The position numbers were made by a program, and so were the translations under genes. A DNA stretch of 64,000 nt from Lacrimispora sphenoides. Its GTDB lineage: Bacteria; Bacillota; Clostridia; Lachnospirales; Lachnospiraceae. The notes under the pieces are model-generated. The model was not told where the DNA came from and did not search any database. It saw nothing but the letters and a program-made list of their open reading frames with translations. The DNA lies in NCBI RefSeq assembly GCF_900105215.1, contig NZ_FOIP01000002.1, forward strand, positions 1,612,001 to 1,676,000, given 5' to 3'. Positions 26,218 through 34,853 of the stretch are shown here, one piece after another. The stretch's first letter is position 1. Each line of letters starts with the position of its first letter.

Positions 26218-26246
26218 ATCATACAATATTTTTTATAAGGTGTCAA
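26218..26246 (-). promoter_or_regulatory. Strong promoter of the ylxM-ffh-rpsP-khpA operon
   Basis: On the minus strand consensus TTGACA (26241-26246), 17 bases, TATGAT (26218-26223). The expected start near 26211 falls inside the AGGTGAT ribosome binding site, so the leader is extremely short. Confidence 0.85.
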
Positions 26247-26289
26247 GTGTTTTTTCTTTACACCCCTGATTTATTTAACTGAATGACAT

Positions 26290-26967
26290 TTATTCTTCTC
26301 TCGGAATTGGTCGTTCAAGAAATTTCTTCATGAAATAATAAAGTTTCCTGCTGTGTACGATATAACTGCCATGTCCTTCTCCGGGAAGGATCTTAAGGCA
26401 GCTTCTTTTAATTTTTGAGGCAAGATATCGGGTATGGGATTCACGGACCATATCTCGTTCACCTGCCAAAAGAAGGACCGGAACAGGAATGCTCTCCAGC
26501 TCTTTGACCGTTATCTGGGGTTCTTTCAGCATCATTAAAAGCTTTGGATCATGATTTATGGCTTCCAACAGAGCGAATAGTTTAAGCCAGTACCATTTTA
26601 AACCATGAGGATAAGCATTGGCACCACATAACACCAGCTTTGAAAAAAGCTCCGGATACCGGACGGCTGCAAGAATCCCGATGATCCCGCCGTCGCTGAA
26701 TCCACAGTAACAGGGTTTTTCAAGCTTCAGCTTCCTGACAAATTCAGCCACGTCTTCCGCCATTGCCTCATACCCCAGTGTTTTCACTCTGGAACTTTTT
26801 CCATGATCTCTGGAATCCAGGGCATAAACGGTATAATTTTCTCTTAAAAGCTCCGCTGTTTCATTAAAAATACTACGATCTTCTCCATTTCCATGGACAA
26901 GAAGGATCGCCGGGCCGTTTCCTGACACCTCATAATATAACGTGACTCCATTTACTTCAATATACAC
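26290..26967 (-). CDS. Alpha/beta-hydrolase
   Basis: 225 residues. The fold and triad are visible: oxyanion-loop HGNGED near 26-31, nucleophile elbow GFSDGG with Ser near 94, acid in LLAGERDMV and His in GEGHGSYIVH. Substrate unknown; size and sequence are those of small esterase/lipase-like hydrolases. The start is a GTG at 26967 following GGAG. It is coupled to the glyoxalase-like gene nine bases upstream. Confidence 0.85.
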   Translation of the reverse strand: MYIEVNGVTLYYEVSGNGPAILLVHGNGEDRSIFNETAELLRENYTVYALDSRDHGKSSRVKTLGYEAMAEDVAEFVRKLKLEKPCYCGFSDGGIIGILAAVRYPELFSKLVLCGANAYPHGLKWYWLKLFALLEAINHDPKLLMMLKEPQITVKELESIPVPVLLLAGERDMVRESHTRYLASKIKRSCLKILPGEGHGSYIVHSRKLYYFMKKFLERPIPREE

Positions 26968-26976
26968 GGCTTCTCC

Positions 26977-27342
26977 TTATCTGGTTGGAACAATCTCGAT
27001 CCAATAGCCGTCAGGATCACTGATGAAGTAAATGCCCATGGCAGGGTTTTCATAACAGATAACACCCATTTCCTTATGCTTTTGATAGAAGCTCTCATAT
27101 TCATCCGTTTTGAATGCCAGATGAAATTCACATTCTCCCAGGTTATAAGGCTCTTTTCGTTCTGTTAAGTAAGTCAGTTCCAGGGTAAAATCACTTTTTC
27201 CATCACCTAAATATATCAGTTTAAAGGAACCGTCAGATGCTGTTTTTTCACGCACAGGGTTAAGTCCCAGTGCATCCTTATAGAATTTTAAGCTCTTTTC
27301 CAGATCAAGTACATTAAAATTAAAATGGTTAAATGTAATCAT
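26977..27342 (-). CDS. Glyoxalase/lactoylglutathione lyase-like VOC protein
   Basis: 121 residues from the ATG at 27342 (MITFNHFNFNVLDLEKS), preceded by AGGAG. The two beta-alpha-beta-beta-beta modules of the VOC fold are visible, and metal-ligand-like positions occur at H6 (FNHFNF), E in DFTLELTYL, H in CEFHLAFKT and E near the end (GYWIEIVPT), which matches glyoxalase I. It could detoxify methylglyoxal, but other VOC reactions are possible. A palindromic promoter precedes it, so it is probably regulated. Confidence 0.8.
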   Translation of the reverse strand: MITFNHFNFNVLDLEKSLKFYKDALGLNPVREKTASDGSFKLIYLGDGKSDFTLELTYLTERKEPYNLGECEFHLAFKTDEYESFYQKHKEMGVICYENPAMGIYFISDPDGYWIEIVPTR

Positions 27343-27422
27343 ACCGCTGTCACTCCTTTTCATTTTTCGTATCGGCTGCGTTTCCTCTTTTATTGGATAC
27401 GCACCAGTCTTTCGTCCTATCC

Positions 27423-27453
27423 ATCATACCATACGTATGATCCCTCTTGTCAA
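27423..27453 (-). promoter_or_regulatory. Promoter with perfect inverted repeat for the glyoxalase-hydrolase pair
   Basis: On the minus strand TTGACA (27448-27453), 19 bases, TATGAT (27423-27428). ATCATAC (27423-27429) and GTATGAT (27435-27441) form a perfect 7-5-7 inverted repeat covering the -10 and most of the spacer. The long spacer resembles activator-dependent promoters. Confidence 0.65.
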
Positions 27454-27485
27454 CTGCAACCGAATAACTTATGCAGGAAATGTTA

Positions 27486-27518
27486 AAAGGTCCGGCCTTT
27501 CAGAAAAAGCCGGACCTT
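27486..27518 (-). terminator. Terminator of serS
   Basis: Perfect arms AAGGTCCGGC and GCCGGACCTT around a 12-base loop, followed on the minus strand by TTTTAAC. It begins 10 bases after the serS stop. Confidence 0.85.
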
Positions 27519-27528
27519 ATTATAATCC

Positions 27529-28818
27529 TTATTTTTTCGGCATAAGTGCTTTCGTGCCTCCCATATAGGGCTGTAAAGCTTCCGGAATCTTCACGGTTCC
27601 ATCTGCCTGTAAGTTGTTCTCCAGGAAAGCGATCAGCATTCTTGGAGGAGCAGCTACGGTGTTGTTTAACGTATGGGCAAAATACTTTCTTCCTTCGTCT
27701 CCAGAAACACGGATTTTAAGTCTTCTTGCCTGGGCATCGCCTAAATTAGAGCAGCTTCCCACTTCAAAATACTTTTTCTGTCTTGGGGACCAGGCCTCCA
27801 CATCCACTGATTTCACCTTTAAATCCGCCAAATCTCCGGAACAGCATTCCAGAGTTCTTACCGGGATATCCAGGGAACGGAATAAGTCAACTGTATTCTG
27901 CCATAATTTATCATACCAATCCATGCTTTCTTCCGGCTTGCAGACAACGATCATTTCCTGCTTTTCAAACTGATGGATCCGGTACACTCCGCGTTCTTCC
28001 AAGCCATGGGCACCTTTCTCCTTACGGAAGCAGGGAGAATAACTGGTTAAGGTCTGAGGAAGCTTCTCTTCCGGAAGGATGGTATCAATGAATTTTCCAA
28101 TCATGGAATGTTCGCTGGTACCGATCAGATATAAATCCTCTCCTTCGATCTTGTACATCATAGCATCCATCTCTGCAAAGCTCATAACGCCGGTAACCAC
28201 TTCACTGCGGATCATGAAGGGCGGAATGCAATAGGTGAAGCCACGGTTTATCATGAAATCTCTTGCATAGGAAAGTACGGAAGAATGAAGCCTTGCAATA
28301 TCGCCCATCAGGTAATAAAAGCCATTGCCGGCCACTTTTCTTGCACTGTCAAGGTCAATGCCGTCAAAGCTTTCCATGATTTCTGTGTGATAAGGAATCT
28401 CAAACTCAGGAACAACAGGCTCGCCGTAACGCTCTACCTCTACATTTTCGCTGTCATCCTTACCGATGGGGACGCTGGGATCAATGATATTCGGAATGGT
28501 CATCATGATCTTTTTGATTTTTTCTTCCAGCTCACGTTCCTTTTCTTCCAACTGAGCCAGATGTTCGGAAGCATCGGTCACTTTCTTCTTCATTTCCTCT
28601 GCTTCTTCCTTTTTTCCCTGTCCCATCAAGGCGCCGATCTGTTTGGAAAGTTTGTTGCGTTCAGCTCTTAAAGCATCACCTTCCTGCTTTGCTGTACGGT
28701 TCTGCTCATCAAGTTCAATCACCTCATCAACTAACGGCAGCTTGCTATCCTGGAATTTATTTTTAATATTCTCCTTTACAATTTCAGGATTTTCTCTTAC
28801 AAACTTTAAATCTAACAT
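27529..28818 (-). CDS. serS: Seryl-tRNA synthetase
   Basis: Charges tRNA-Ser (and tRNA-Sec if present). 429 residues. The N-terminal coiled-coil arm spans about 30-110 (LDEQNRTAKQEGDALRAERNK...), followed by the class II core with motif 2 FRKEKGAHGLEERGVYRIHQF and motif 3 NNTVAAPPRMLIAFLEN. AGGAGG precedes the ATG. It is single, between its own promoter and terminator; no T-box is visible in the about 65-base leader. Confidence 0.97.
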   Translation of the reverse strand: MLDLKFVRENPEIVKENIKNKFQDSKLPLVDEVIELDEQNRTAKQEGDALRAERNKLSKQIGALMGQGKKEEAEEMKKKVTDASEHLAQLEEKERELEEKIKKIMMTIPNIIDPSVPIGKDDSENVEVERYGEPVVPEFEIPYHTEIMESFDGIDLDSARKVAGNGFYYLMGDIARLHSSVLSYARDFMINRGFTYCIPPFMIRSEVVTGVMSFAEMDAMMYKIEGEDLYLIGTSEHSMIGKFIDTILPEEKLPQTLTSYSPCFRKEKGAHGLEERGVYRIHQFEKQEMIVVCKPEESMDWYDKLWQNTVDLFRSLDIPVRTLECCSGDLADLKVKSVDVEAWSPRQKKYFEVGSCSNLGDAQARRLKIRVSGDEGRKYFAHTLNNTVAAPPRMLIAFLENNLQADGTVKIPEALQPYMGGTKALMPKK

Positions 28819-28883
28819 GGTATTCCTCCTGGTTTTTCCTCAATATTCTCTGCGAAAGTTGTCCGCATGATAGTCTGCCGTTG

Positions 28884-28889
28884 ATTATA
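28884..28889 (-). promoter_or_regulatory. -10 element for serS
   Basis: On the minus strand a perfect TATAAT at 28884-28889. The -35 region coincides with the T-rich terminator of pdxY and matches the consensus poorly. Confidence 0.45.
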
Positions 28890-28893
28890 CTAC

Positions 28894-28920
28894 AAAAAAA
28901 GGGCAAAGAAAAGCCCCTTT
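28894..28920 (-). terminator. Terminator after the pyridoxamine kinase gene
   Basis: On the minus strand AAAGGGGC, an eight-base loop, GCCCTTT with one bulge, then TTTT. It leads directly into the serS -10 region. Confidence 0.7.
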
Positions 28921-28952
28921 CCTAAAATTCCCCATCCTTCGTCTTATTCTTA

Positions 28953-29789
28953 TCACCGAATCAGCAAAGAAAGGATTTCTTCAAAGCACACTCCGTTTTT
29001 TATCGGGACATGCAGCTCATCGGATTTTATTATACTGGCCTTTACAAAACTGGCCGCTTTTTTCACTGCTTCTGTTAATGGAATCCCTTTCACGGTTTGG
29101 GCTGCAAGGATGCTGGAGAATACATCTCCTGTTCCCGGCCGTTCACTGCCGACATGAAGAGAACGCAAAAAGTGGGGTTCCCGGTCCTTCTCCGCCACTA
29201 CATTGGTCACATAGTTGCCTTCCCTTACGCCAGTGATCACTACGGAATCCGGTCCCATATCCCATATCTCAGCAGCCATAGCAAGAAGCTCTGAACGCTT
29301 CCAGCCTGACGGCCGGTATTGTCTTCCGGTCAGGATACAGGCCTCTGTCAGATTGGGGGTCACAATATCACCATAGCCCACCAGTTCCTTCATGCGGCTG
29401 CACATCCGTTCCGTATAGGTCTGATAGGCTTTTCCGTGATCTCCCATAATGGGATCCACCAAAACCTTAGTTTCCGGTGTGCTAAAATCCTTAATCATGC
29501 CAATAACAATTTCAATCTGTTCCTCGGAACCTAAAAATCCGCTGTAAATCCCGTCAAAGGACAGATCCAGTTCCTTCCACTGTTCAATATATAAAGGCAT
29601 TTTCTCCGTATAATCATCAAAAAAGTAGGTGGAAAATCCGGTATGGTTCGATAGTATGGAAGTTGGAACCGGACAGCACTGTACCTTTAAGGCTGAAAGA
29701 ATAGGAAGAGCCACTGTGAGAGAACAGCGGCCATATCCCGACAGATCTTGAATAACAGCAATTTTTTTCTGATGTTTTTCTGATGTCAT
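28953..29789 (-). CDS. pdxY: Pyridoxamine/pyridoxal kinase
   Basis: Phosphorylates B6 vitamers to pyridoxal 5'-phosphate precursors. 278 residues from the ATG at 29789 (MTSEKHQKKIAVIQDLSGYGR), which follows TTAGGAG. The ribokinase-like fold shows the GYGRCSLTVALP, TGFSTYFFDD, VDPIMGDHGKAY and GTGDVFSSILAA motifs; the last holds the catalytic Asp. The start overlaps the end of the upstream ECF S-component gene region closely (nine-base gap), so the pair probably imports and traps vitamin B6. Confidence 0.9.
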   Translation of the reverse strand: MTSEKHQKKIAVIQDLSGYGRCSLTVALPILSALKVQCCPVPTSILSNHTGFSTYFFDDYTEKMPLYIEQWKELDLSFDGIYSGFLGSEEQIEIVIGMIKDFSTPETKVLVDPIMGDHGKAYQTYTERMCSRMKELVGYGDIVTPNLTEACILTGRQYRPSGWKRSELLAMAAEIWDMGPDSVVITGVREGNYVTNVVAEKDREPHFLRSLHVGSERPGTGDVFSSILAAQTVKGIPLTEAVKKAASFVKASIIKSDELHVPIKNGVCFEEILSLLIR

Positions 29790-29797
29790 AAGAGCTC

Positions 29798-30385
29798 CTA
29801 ACAAATTTTTGTAAATAAACCGGACCTGATCAGGGCATTTCTAAGAGGCATGTAGATGAGGACGGAAACAATGGCGGAGGTGATTGCATTAATAGAAGTA
29901 GATGCAACGTTCCATGCCAGTGCCAGATCTGCCGCCGGTTTCCCCAGAATCAGAAGCTTGTAAAAATAACCGACCAGGGGGTCAAAGATCACATTGAACA
30001 ATAGTCCTCCTGCCACTGCCGTGATGGTCCAGGTCAGTATATGCTTTTTGTCAGAGGATTCATTGATCTTTCCGATTCTATGGGCCAGAAATCCGGTGAT
30101 AAGGCCGATGCACAGTTTTAATAGAAAGGTCTTTGGCGCATATACCACATAAACCGGATCAAAAAGGTCTCCGATGGTCATGCCGATAGCGCCGCCTAAG
30201 CCGCCGTACAGCCCACCTAATAGAAGTGCTCCCAAAACGCAGACCGCATTCCCCAAGTGAATGGAAGTGGCATCCCCTCCCGGAAGTGTGATCTTAAATT
30301 GCAGGAATGTAAATACTACATAGGACATAGCGGCAAACAGTCCTGTCAGTGCGGTTTTATATATCCTGTTGTCTGTTTTACTCAT
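29798..30385 (-). CDS. ECF transporter S component (predicted vitamin B6 type)
   Basis: 195 residues with six hydrophobic segments and no ATPase domain. The blocks GNAVCVLGALLLGGLYGG and GMTIGDLFDPVYVVYAPKTFLLKL fit the S components of energy-coupling-factor importers, which share EcfAA'T encoded elsewhere. The substrate is not readable from sequence; the coupling to pyridoxamine kinase suggests pyridoxine or pyridoxamine (PdxU-like), by context. GGGAGG precedes the ATG. No riboswitch is visible in the short upstream region. Confidence 0.8.
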   Translation of the reverse strand: MSKTDNRIYKTALTGLFAAMSYVVFTFLQFKITLPGGDATSIHLGNAVCVLGALLLGGLYGGLGGAIGMTIGDLFDPVYVVYAPKTFLLKLCIGLITGFLAHRIGKINESSDKKHILTWTITAVAGGLLFNVIFDPLVGYFYKLLILGKPAADLALAWNVASTSINAITSAIVSVLIYMPLRNALIRSGLFTKIC

Positions 30386-30481
30386 TGGTAATTCCTCCCT
30401 TGCTGCTCTTGTTGTTCTTTATCTTAGCACGCAAGTGGAGTGATATAAATATCCAGTTTCGATATATTAAACCATACCAGT

Positions 30482-31144
30482 TTAGTCATGAGATTGGATA
30501 CAAATCAGGGTTCCGGACGCGAATTCAATCGAGCCCTCTTCACCTGTCAGCTCATTGCTTATACACAGGCTGGTTCCTAAGTCAATGTCCTTTTCATAAA
30601 GAGGATATTTGAAGCCGGTCAATGTGATTTTCTTCACTTCATTGCACAGGGGAAGGAAGGAAATATATTTCCCCCATAATGTTTCAGCCTGAAAGGATCT
30701 TCCCTTTTCAATCACTGTGATCCAGTTTTTTTCATCAACAATGGCTGCTTCCACACCCTTTTTCAGGCAGGCATAAAGAAGATGAAGATTACCGATAAAA
30801 TGGTCCATCCTTCCTCCTGTTGCCCCCAGCAGGACCAGCTTTGAACAGCCAAGCCCTATGGCAGTATTTATGGCAAGTTCTGTATCGGTTTCATCCTTTT
30901 CCGGTTTATGAATTTCCCAGGTGATATTATCTGAACTGTTTTTATATTCGGACAGGACATCTTCTGCCACCGTGTCAAAATCTCCAACAATGGCATCCGG
31001 TTTTAACTGTAGCCTGGAAAGAGCTGCAAGTCCCCCGTCTACTGCGATGATTTTATCAAACTTTCTGTTTTCTAAGAATCTGCCGGCAAATCCATAATCC
31101 ATGGTTCCCCCGGTAACGATCAAACCTGTAGTTTCTTCTTTCAC
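30482..31144 (-). CDS. thiN: Thiamine pyrophosphokinase
   Basis: Converts thiamine to thiamine pyrophosphate with ATP. 220 residues. The family blocks AVDGGLAALSRL, PDAIVGDFDTV and LGATGGRMDHFIGNL are visible. The start is a GTG at 31144 overlapping the rpe stop (GGGTGA), which implies coupling. It is the last gene of the priA-to-thiN cluster, its common position in Firmicutes. Confidence 0.94.
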   Translation of the reverse strand: MKEETTGLIVTGGTMDYGFAGRFLENRKFDKIIAVDGGLAALSRLQLKPDAIVGDFDTVAEDVLSEYKNSSDNITWEIHKPEKDETDTELAINTAIGLGCSKLVLLGATGGRMDHFIGNLHLLYACLKKGVEAAIVDEKNWITVIEKGRSFQAETLWGKYISFLPLCNEVKKITLTGFKYPLYEKDIDLGTSLCISNELTGEEGSIEFASGTLICIQSHD

Positions 31145-31803
31145 CCTTCATATTCCTCAAATATTTTTAAGAATGCTTTTGTATTGTCTGCCGCATTACC
31201 TTTAAATACAGCGGAACCAGCCACAAATACATTAGCACCTGCCTCAATTAGTTCTCTAACATTTTCACAGGTCACGCCTCCGTCAACCTGGATATCTGTC
31301 TCTAAATTCCGCTCCCTGCAGATGCGCCTTAAGGCCTTAACCTTATCCAGGGTATACGGAATGAACTTTTGTCCGCCAAAGCCCGGGTTTACCGTCATGA
31401 TTAAAACCATGTCCACTTCCGGAAGAATGAAATCCAGGACTGATAAGGAAGTTGCCGGATTAAGGGCCACTCCGGCCTTTAGGCCAGCTTCCTTGATTTG
31501 ATTTATGGTACGGTCTAAATGGGTGCAGGCCTCCGCATGGACACAGATGAGATCAGCTCCCGCTTCTTTGAAATCATTGATATATCTTCCAGGTTCCTCA
31601 ACCATCATGTGAACATCGAATATGCGGTCCGTACAGCTCCGCAGGCTTCCGATGACCGGCATCCCAAATGAAATGCTGGGTACAAATGCACCATCCATCA
31701 CATCTAAATGAATGTACTGGGCTCCTGCCTCCGACACTTCAGCTACCTGCTGTCCAAGAATTTTAAAGTCTGCCGCTAATATGGAAGGGGCAAGTTTAAG
31801 CAT
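31141..31803 (-). CDS. rpe: Ribulose-phosphate 3-epimerase
   Basis: Interconverts ribulose-5-phosphate and xylulose-5-phosphate in the pentose phosphate pathway. 220 residues with the TIM-barrel motifs PSILAADF, HLDVMDGAFVPSISFG, VNPGFGGQKF and DGGVTCENV. It starts one base after rsgA. Confidence 0.97.
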   Translation of the reverse strand: MLKLAPSILAADFKILGQQVAEVSEAGAQYIHLDVMDGAFVPSISFGMPVIGSLRSCTDRIFDVHMMVEEPGRYINDFKEAGADLICVHAEACTHLDRTINQIKEAGLKAGVALNPATSLSVLDFILPEVDMVLIMTVNPGFGGQKFIPYTLDKVKALRRICRERNLETDIQVDGGVTCENVRELIEAGANVFVAGSAVFKGNAADNTKAFLKIFEEYEG

Positions 31804-31804
31804 A

Positions 31805-32683
31805 TTAATATCTCCTTTTCTCTTTTAGATCCTGATATAAAAGCCGGTAATTTTCATATCGGCCCCGGTTTATTTTTCCTTCTTCTACCGCATCCTTTAT
31901 GCCGCAGGTTTTTTCACCTATGTGCACACAGCCCAGAAACCGACACTCGTCCTCATAGGGTTCAAACTCCGGGAAATAATCCTTCAGTTGACTGCACTCT
32001 AAGTCTTCCAAGTACATGGAACTAAAACCCGGCGTATCCATAAGGTACGTATCCCGTCCGATGCCAAAAATCTCCGAATGCCTGGTGGTATGCTTTCCTC
32101 TCTGGATTTTCTCGCTGATATTTGCGGTCTCCATCTCAGCCTGAGGATAAAGAAGGTTCGTTAAGGAGGACTTTCCCACTCCGGAAGGTCCTGCCAGAAC
32201 CGTGGTTTTCCCACGCACCAGATCTCTGATCTCCTCAATTCCCTGATCATCATAGGTACTGGCAAAATACACAGGATAGCCAGCTGCCTCATAAATTTCT
32301 AAAAGAGCCTGCTTTTCTTCACTGCCTGACAAATCAGTTTTATTAAAACAGATATTTACAGGAACCTCCTGAACTTCCATCATAACCAGAAAACGATCCA
32401 GCAGATTTAAGTTGGGTTCCGGATGGGTAATGGCAAACAACACCAGCGCCTGATCCACATTGGCTACAGCCGGACGAACCAGAGTGTTTTTCCTTGGCAG
32501 GATTTGTTCGATGTTTCCTTTCAGTTCTATACTGTCCAGAACAGAAAATTCCACATCATCTCCAACCAAAGGTTTCACGTTTATATTGCGGAAAACACCC
32601 TTTGCTTTGCATTCATAGATGTTTTCGTCCGTGCCGTGCACATAGTAAAAGCCTGCAATTCCTTTCAAAATTTTTCCTGTCAT
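31805..32683 (-). CDS. rsgA: Ribosome small-subunit-dependent GTPase RsgA
   Basis: Checks late 30S assembly. 292 residues: N-terminal OB fold (about 1-65), circularly permuted GTPase with G4 NKTDL before G1 GPSGVGKSS and G3 DTPG, then a zinc knuckle with Cys and His in CRFLGCVHIGEKTCG. It follows prkC by ten bases. Confidence 0.96.
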   Translation of the reverse strand: MTGKILKGIAGFYYVHGTDENIYECKAKGVFRNINVKPLVGDDVEFSVLDSIELKGNIEQILPRKNTLVRPAVANVDQALVLFAITHPEPNLNLLDRFLVMMEVQEVPVNICFNKTDLSGSEEKQALLEIYEAAGYPVYFASTYDDQGIEEIRDLVRGKTTVLAGPSGVGKSSLTNLLYPQAEMETANISEKIQRGKHTTRHSEIFGIGRDTYLMDTPGFSSMYLEDLECSQLKDYFPEFEPYEDECRFLGCVHIGEKTCGIKDAVEEGKINRGRYENYRLLYQDLKEKRRY

Positions 32684-32693
32684 ATATTGTTCC

Positions 32694-34853
32694 TTACGAT
32701 TGTGGTACCGGTATAAATGTGATGTAATAAGAATTAATCACATCGCCGGTCTCTACATTTACGATCTCTACGTTCCCGCCACTAACGCCGTAAGCGCCTT
32801 CTATATTTTTAAATGATACGGGAAGCAACTGGTCGCCAGCCATGGTAACAGGTCCCATTAGCTCTCTGATTTCGTCTCTCCCATTCACCGACTGCCTCAG
32901 CTGTATCTTTAAAGTAAGCTGGGTGCTGCCGGAGCCTGGTCCGATAATGTTCTGCAGTGGATAAGACTTATCAATGGAAGCCAGATATTTGACTTTGGCC
33001 TGCTGGGCAGTTCCGCTGCTGATAACATAATTCACAGCAGTTCCCGACTCTACCTGGCTGTCAGCGGTTAAGGACTGACTGATGACATTGCCGCGGGCAA
33101 CTGTCTCAGAAGCTGCTTCCGTAACCGTTCCCTGAACCAGTCCCACGTCAGCTAACATTTCCACGGCTACCTCCTGGGTCTGGCCGGTGATGTCCGGAAC
33201 AGTGACCGGATTGACAAGAGCCGGACCGCTGCTTATAACCAGAGTCACGGTTTCTCCTTCTTTTGCCTTATCAGGGCTGTAACTGATTACATATCCTGCT
33301 GCTACGGTATCGCTGTTTTTCTGTTCCTCATTGACTTTCAGACCTTTGCCCTCCAGTGCTGCCTTGGCGGTAGCGCCATCCATCTTCTCCAGACCAAGCG
33401 TTGTTAAATCAATGGTTTCGTGCTCCGGTCCCTTGCTGACCACCACATAGACAGCAGAATACTTATCAATTACCGTACCCTCTGTCGGGTCCTGGGATAC
33501 AATATCCCCTTTGTCTACGTTGTCATCAAATACGTAATCGCTTACTTTCATATATAGGCCGCCGTTATCCTTTAACTTCTGCTCTGCAATATCCGTAGCC
33601 AATCCCACAACGCTGGTCATTTTTACTTTTTTATCACTTAAGGTTTCTTCCGTAGAAATCTCCGCAGTTGATTCGGTTTCCTTGGGAGAACCAGAACGGA
33701 ATAAACCTCCTACTTTAGAGAACACAATGACCAGTACGATCACAATGAGAATGGCAACAACAACACCTGCCGCAGTCAGAAGCCTTTCGATTTTAGGATT
33801 GATGTCATCCTCTGAATCCTGTTTTCTGGCTCTGCCGTTTCCTGGCTGTCCGCCCGCATTTTTTTCCGGACGGCGTTCCGTGCGCTGCTCCTGATTTCTG
33901 TTTCCATTCCGGTTGGCAATAGGATCTGCCTGGATCTTCCGGCCGGAACGAATCTGTTCCAGCTCCGGTTTTCCTATAATAACCGTCTGGGAATCATCCA
34001 CCTGGGAATTGTACTGTACAAAATCTCCGTCAGGATTGACAAGTGCCTTCCGTAAGTCGGATATGACCTCTTGCATGCTGCCATAGCGGTACTCTGGTTT
34101 CTTTTCGGTACATTTTAAAATAATATTTTCAATCCCTACCGGAATGTTCTCATTATAATAGCTTGGCGGTGTGATAGGGTCTTCCAAATGGGCCAGGGCA
34201 ACAGTCACTGTATTATCGCCCTGAAACGGAACTCTGCCGGCCACCATTTCGTACATGGTGATTCCCAGGGAATAAACATCGCTTCTCACATCGCTGTAAC
34301 CGCCTCTTGCCTGTTCCGGAGATATGTAATGGACAGAGCCCACTGCGGTCGCACTTAAGGTCTGGGAAGAGGCGGCCCGTGCGATTCCAAAGTCAGCCAC
34401 CTTCACTTTTCCATCCCTGGCTATAATGATATTCTGAGGCTTGATATCCCGATGTATGATCCCTTGTTCATGAGCAGCTGCGATTCCCTGTGCAACGGAA
34501 ATTGCAACACCGATGGCCTCTTTCACATCAAGACAGCCTTTTTTATTAATATAATTTTTTAACGTGATTCCTTCAATCAGTTCCATGACAATGTAATGGA
34601 GATCCCCTTCATCTACTACATCATAGATGTTTACGATGTTGGGATGGGAAAGGCGTGCAGCCGCCTGGGCCTCCATTTTAAACTTGCTGACAAAACCGCT
34701 GTCTGAACTGAATTCTTCTTTTAAGACTTTTATGGCTACAGGGCGGTTTAATTTATGGCACAGGGCCTTATATACATCTGACATCCCGCCGGAACCGATC
34801 TGATCCAATATTTCATATCTGTCCTGTAAAAATGTCCCCGGTCTTAAGATCAT
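32694..34853 (-). CDS. prkC: PASTA-domain Ser/Thr protein kinase PrkC
   Basis: Membrane kinase that senses muropeptides or lipid II and phosphorylates cell-wall and translation proteins; in Bacillus it triggers spore germination. 719 residues: kinase domain 1-about 265 with Lys42 (VAIKVL), HRDIKPQN (Asp136) and DFG (154-156), a low-complexity linker, one membrane segment near 360-385, three PASTA repeats about 405-615, then a C-terminal extension of about 100 residues. It overlaps the phosphatase gene by four bases. Confidence 0.96.
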   Translation of the reverse strand: MILRPGTFLQDRYEILDQIGSGGMSDVYKALCHKLNRPVAIKVLKEEFSSDSGFVSKFKMEAQAAARLSHPNIVNIYDVVDEGDLHYIVMELIEGITLKNYINKKGCLDVKEAIGVAISVAQGIAAAHEQGIIHRDIKPQNIIIARDGKVKVADFGIARAASSQTLSATAVGSVHYISPEQARGGYSDVRSDVYSLGITMYEMVAGRVPFQGDNTVTVALAHLEDPITPPSYYNENIPVGIENIILKCTEKKPEYRYGSMQEVISDLRKALVNPDGDFVQYNSQVDDSQTVIIGKPELEQIRSGRKIQADPIANRNGNRNQEQRTERRPEKNAGGQPGNGRARKQDSEDDINPKIERLLTAAGVVVAILIVIVLVIVFSKVGGLFRSGSPKETESTAEISTEETLSDKKVKMTSVVGLATDIAEQKLKDNGGLYMKVSDYVFDDNVDKGDIVSQDPTEGTVIDKYSAVYVVVSKGPEHETIDLTTLGLEKMDGATAKAALEGKGLKVNEEQKNSDTVAAGYVISYSPDKAKEGETVTLVISSGPALVNPVTVPDITGQTQEVAVEMLADVGLVQGTVTEAASETVARGNVISQSLTADSQVESGTAVNYVISSGTAQQAKVKYLASIDKSYPLQNIIGPGSGSTQLTLKIQLRQSVNGRDEIRELMGPVTMAGDQLLPVSFKNIEGAYGVSGGNVEIVNVETGDVINSYYITFIPVPQS

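Noticed and set aside
30386..30481. Riboswitch (TPP or other vitamin) between thiN and the ECF gene
   Set aside because: The gap is under 100 bases, lacks TPP-riboswitch conserved blocks, and thiN is the end of the upstream-running operon, not its start.
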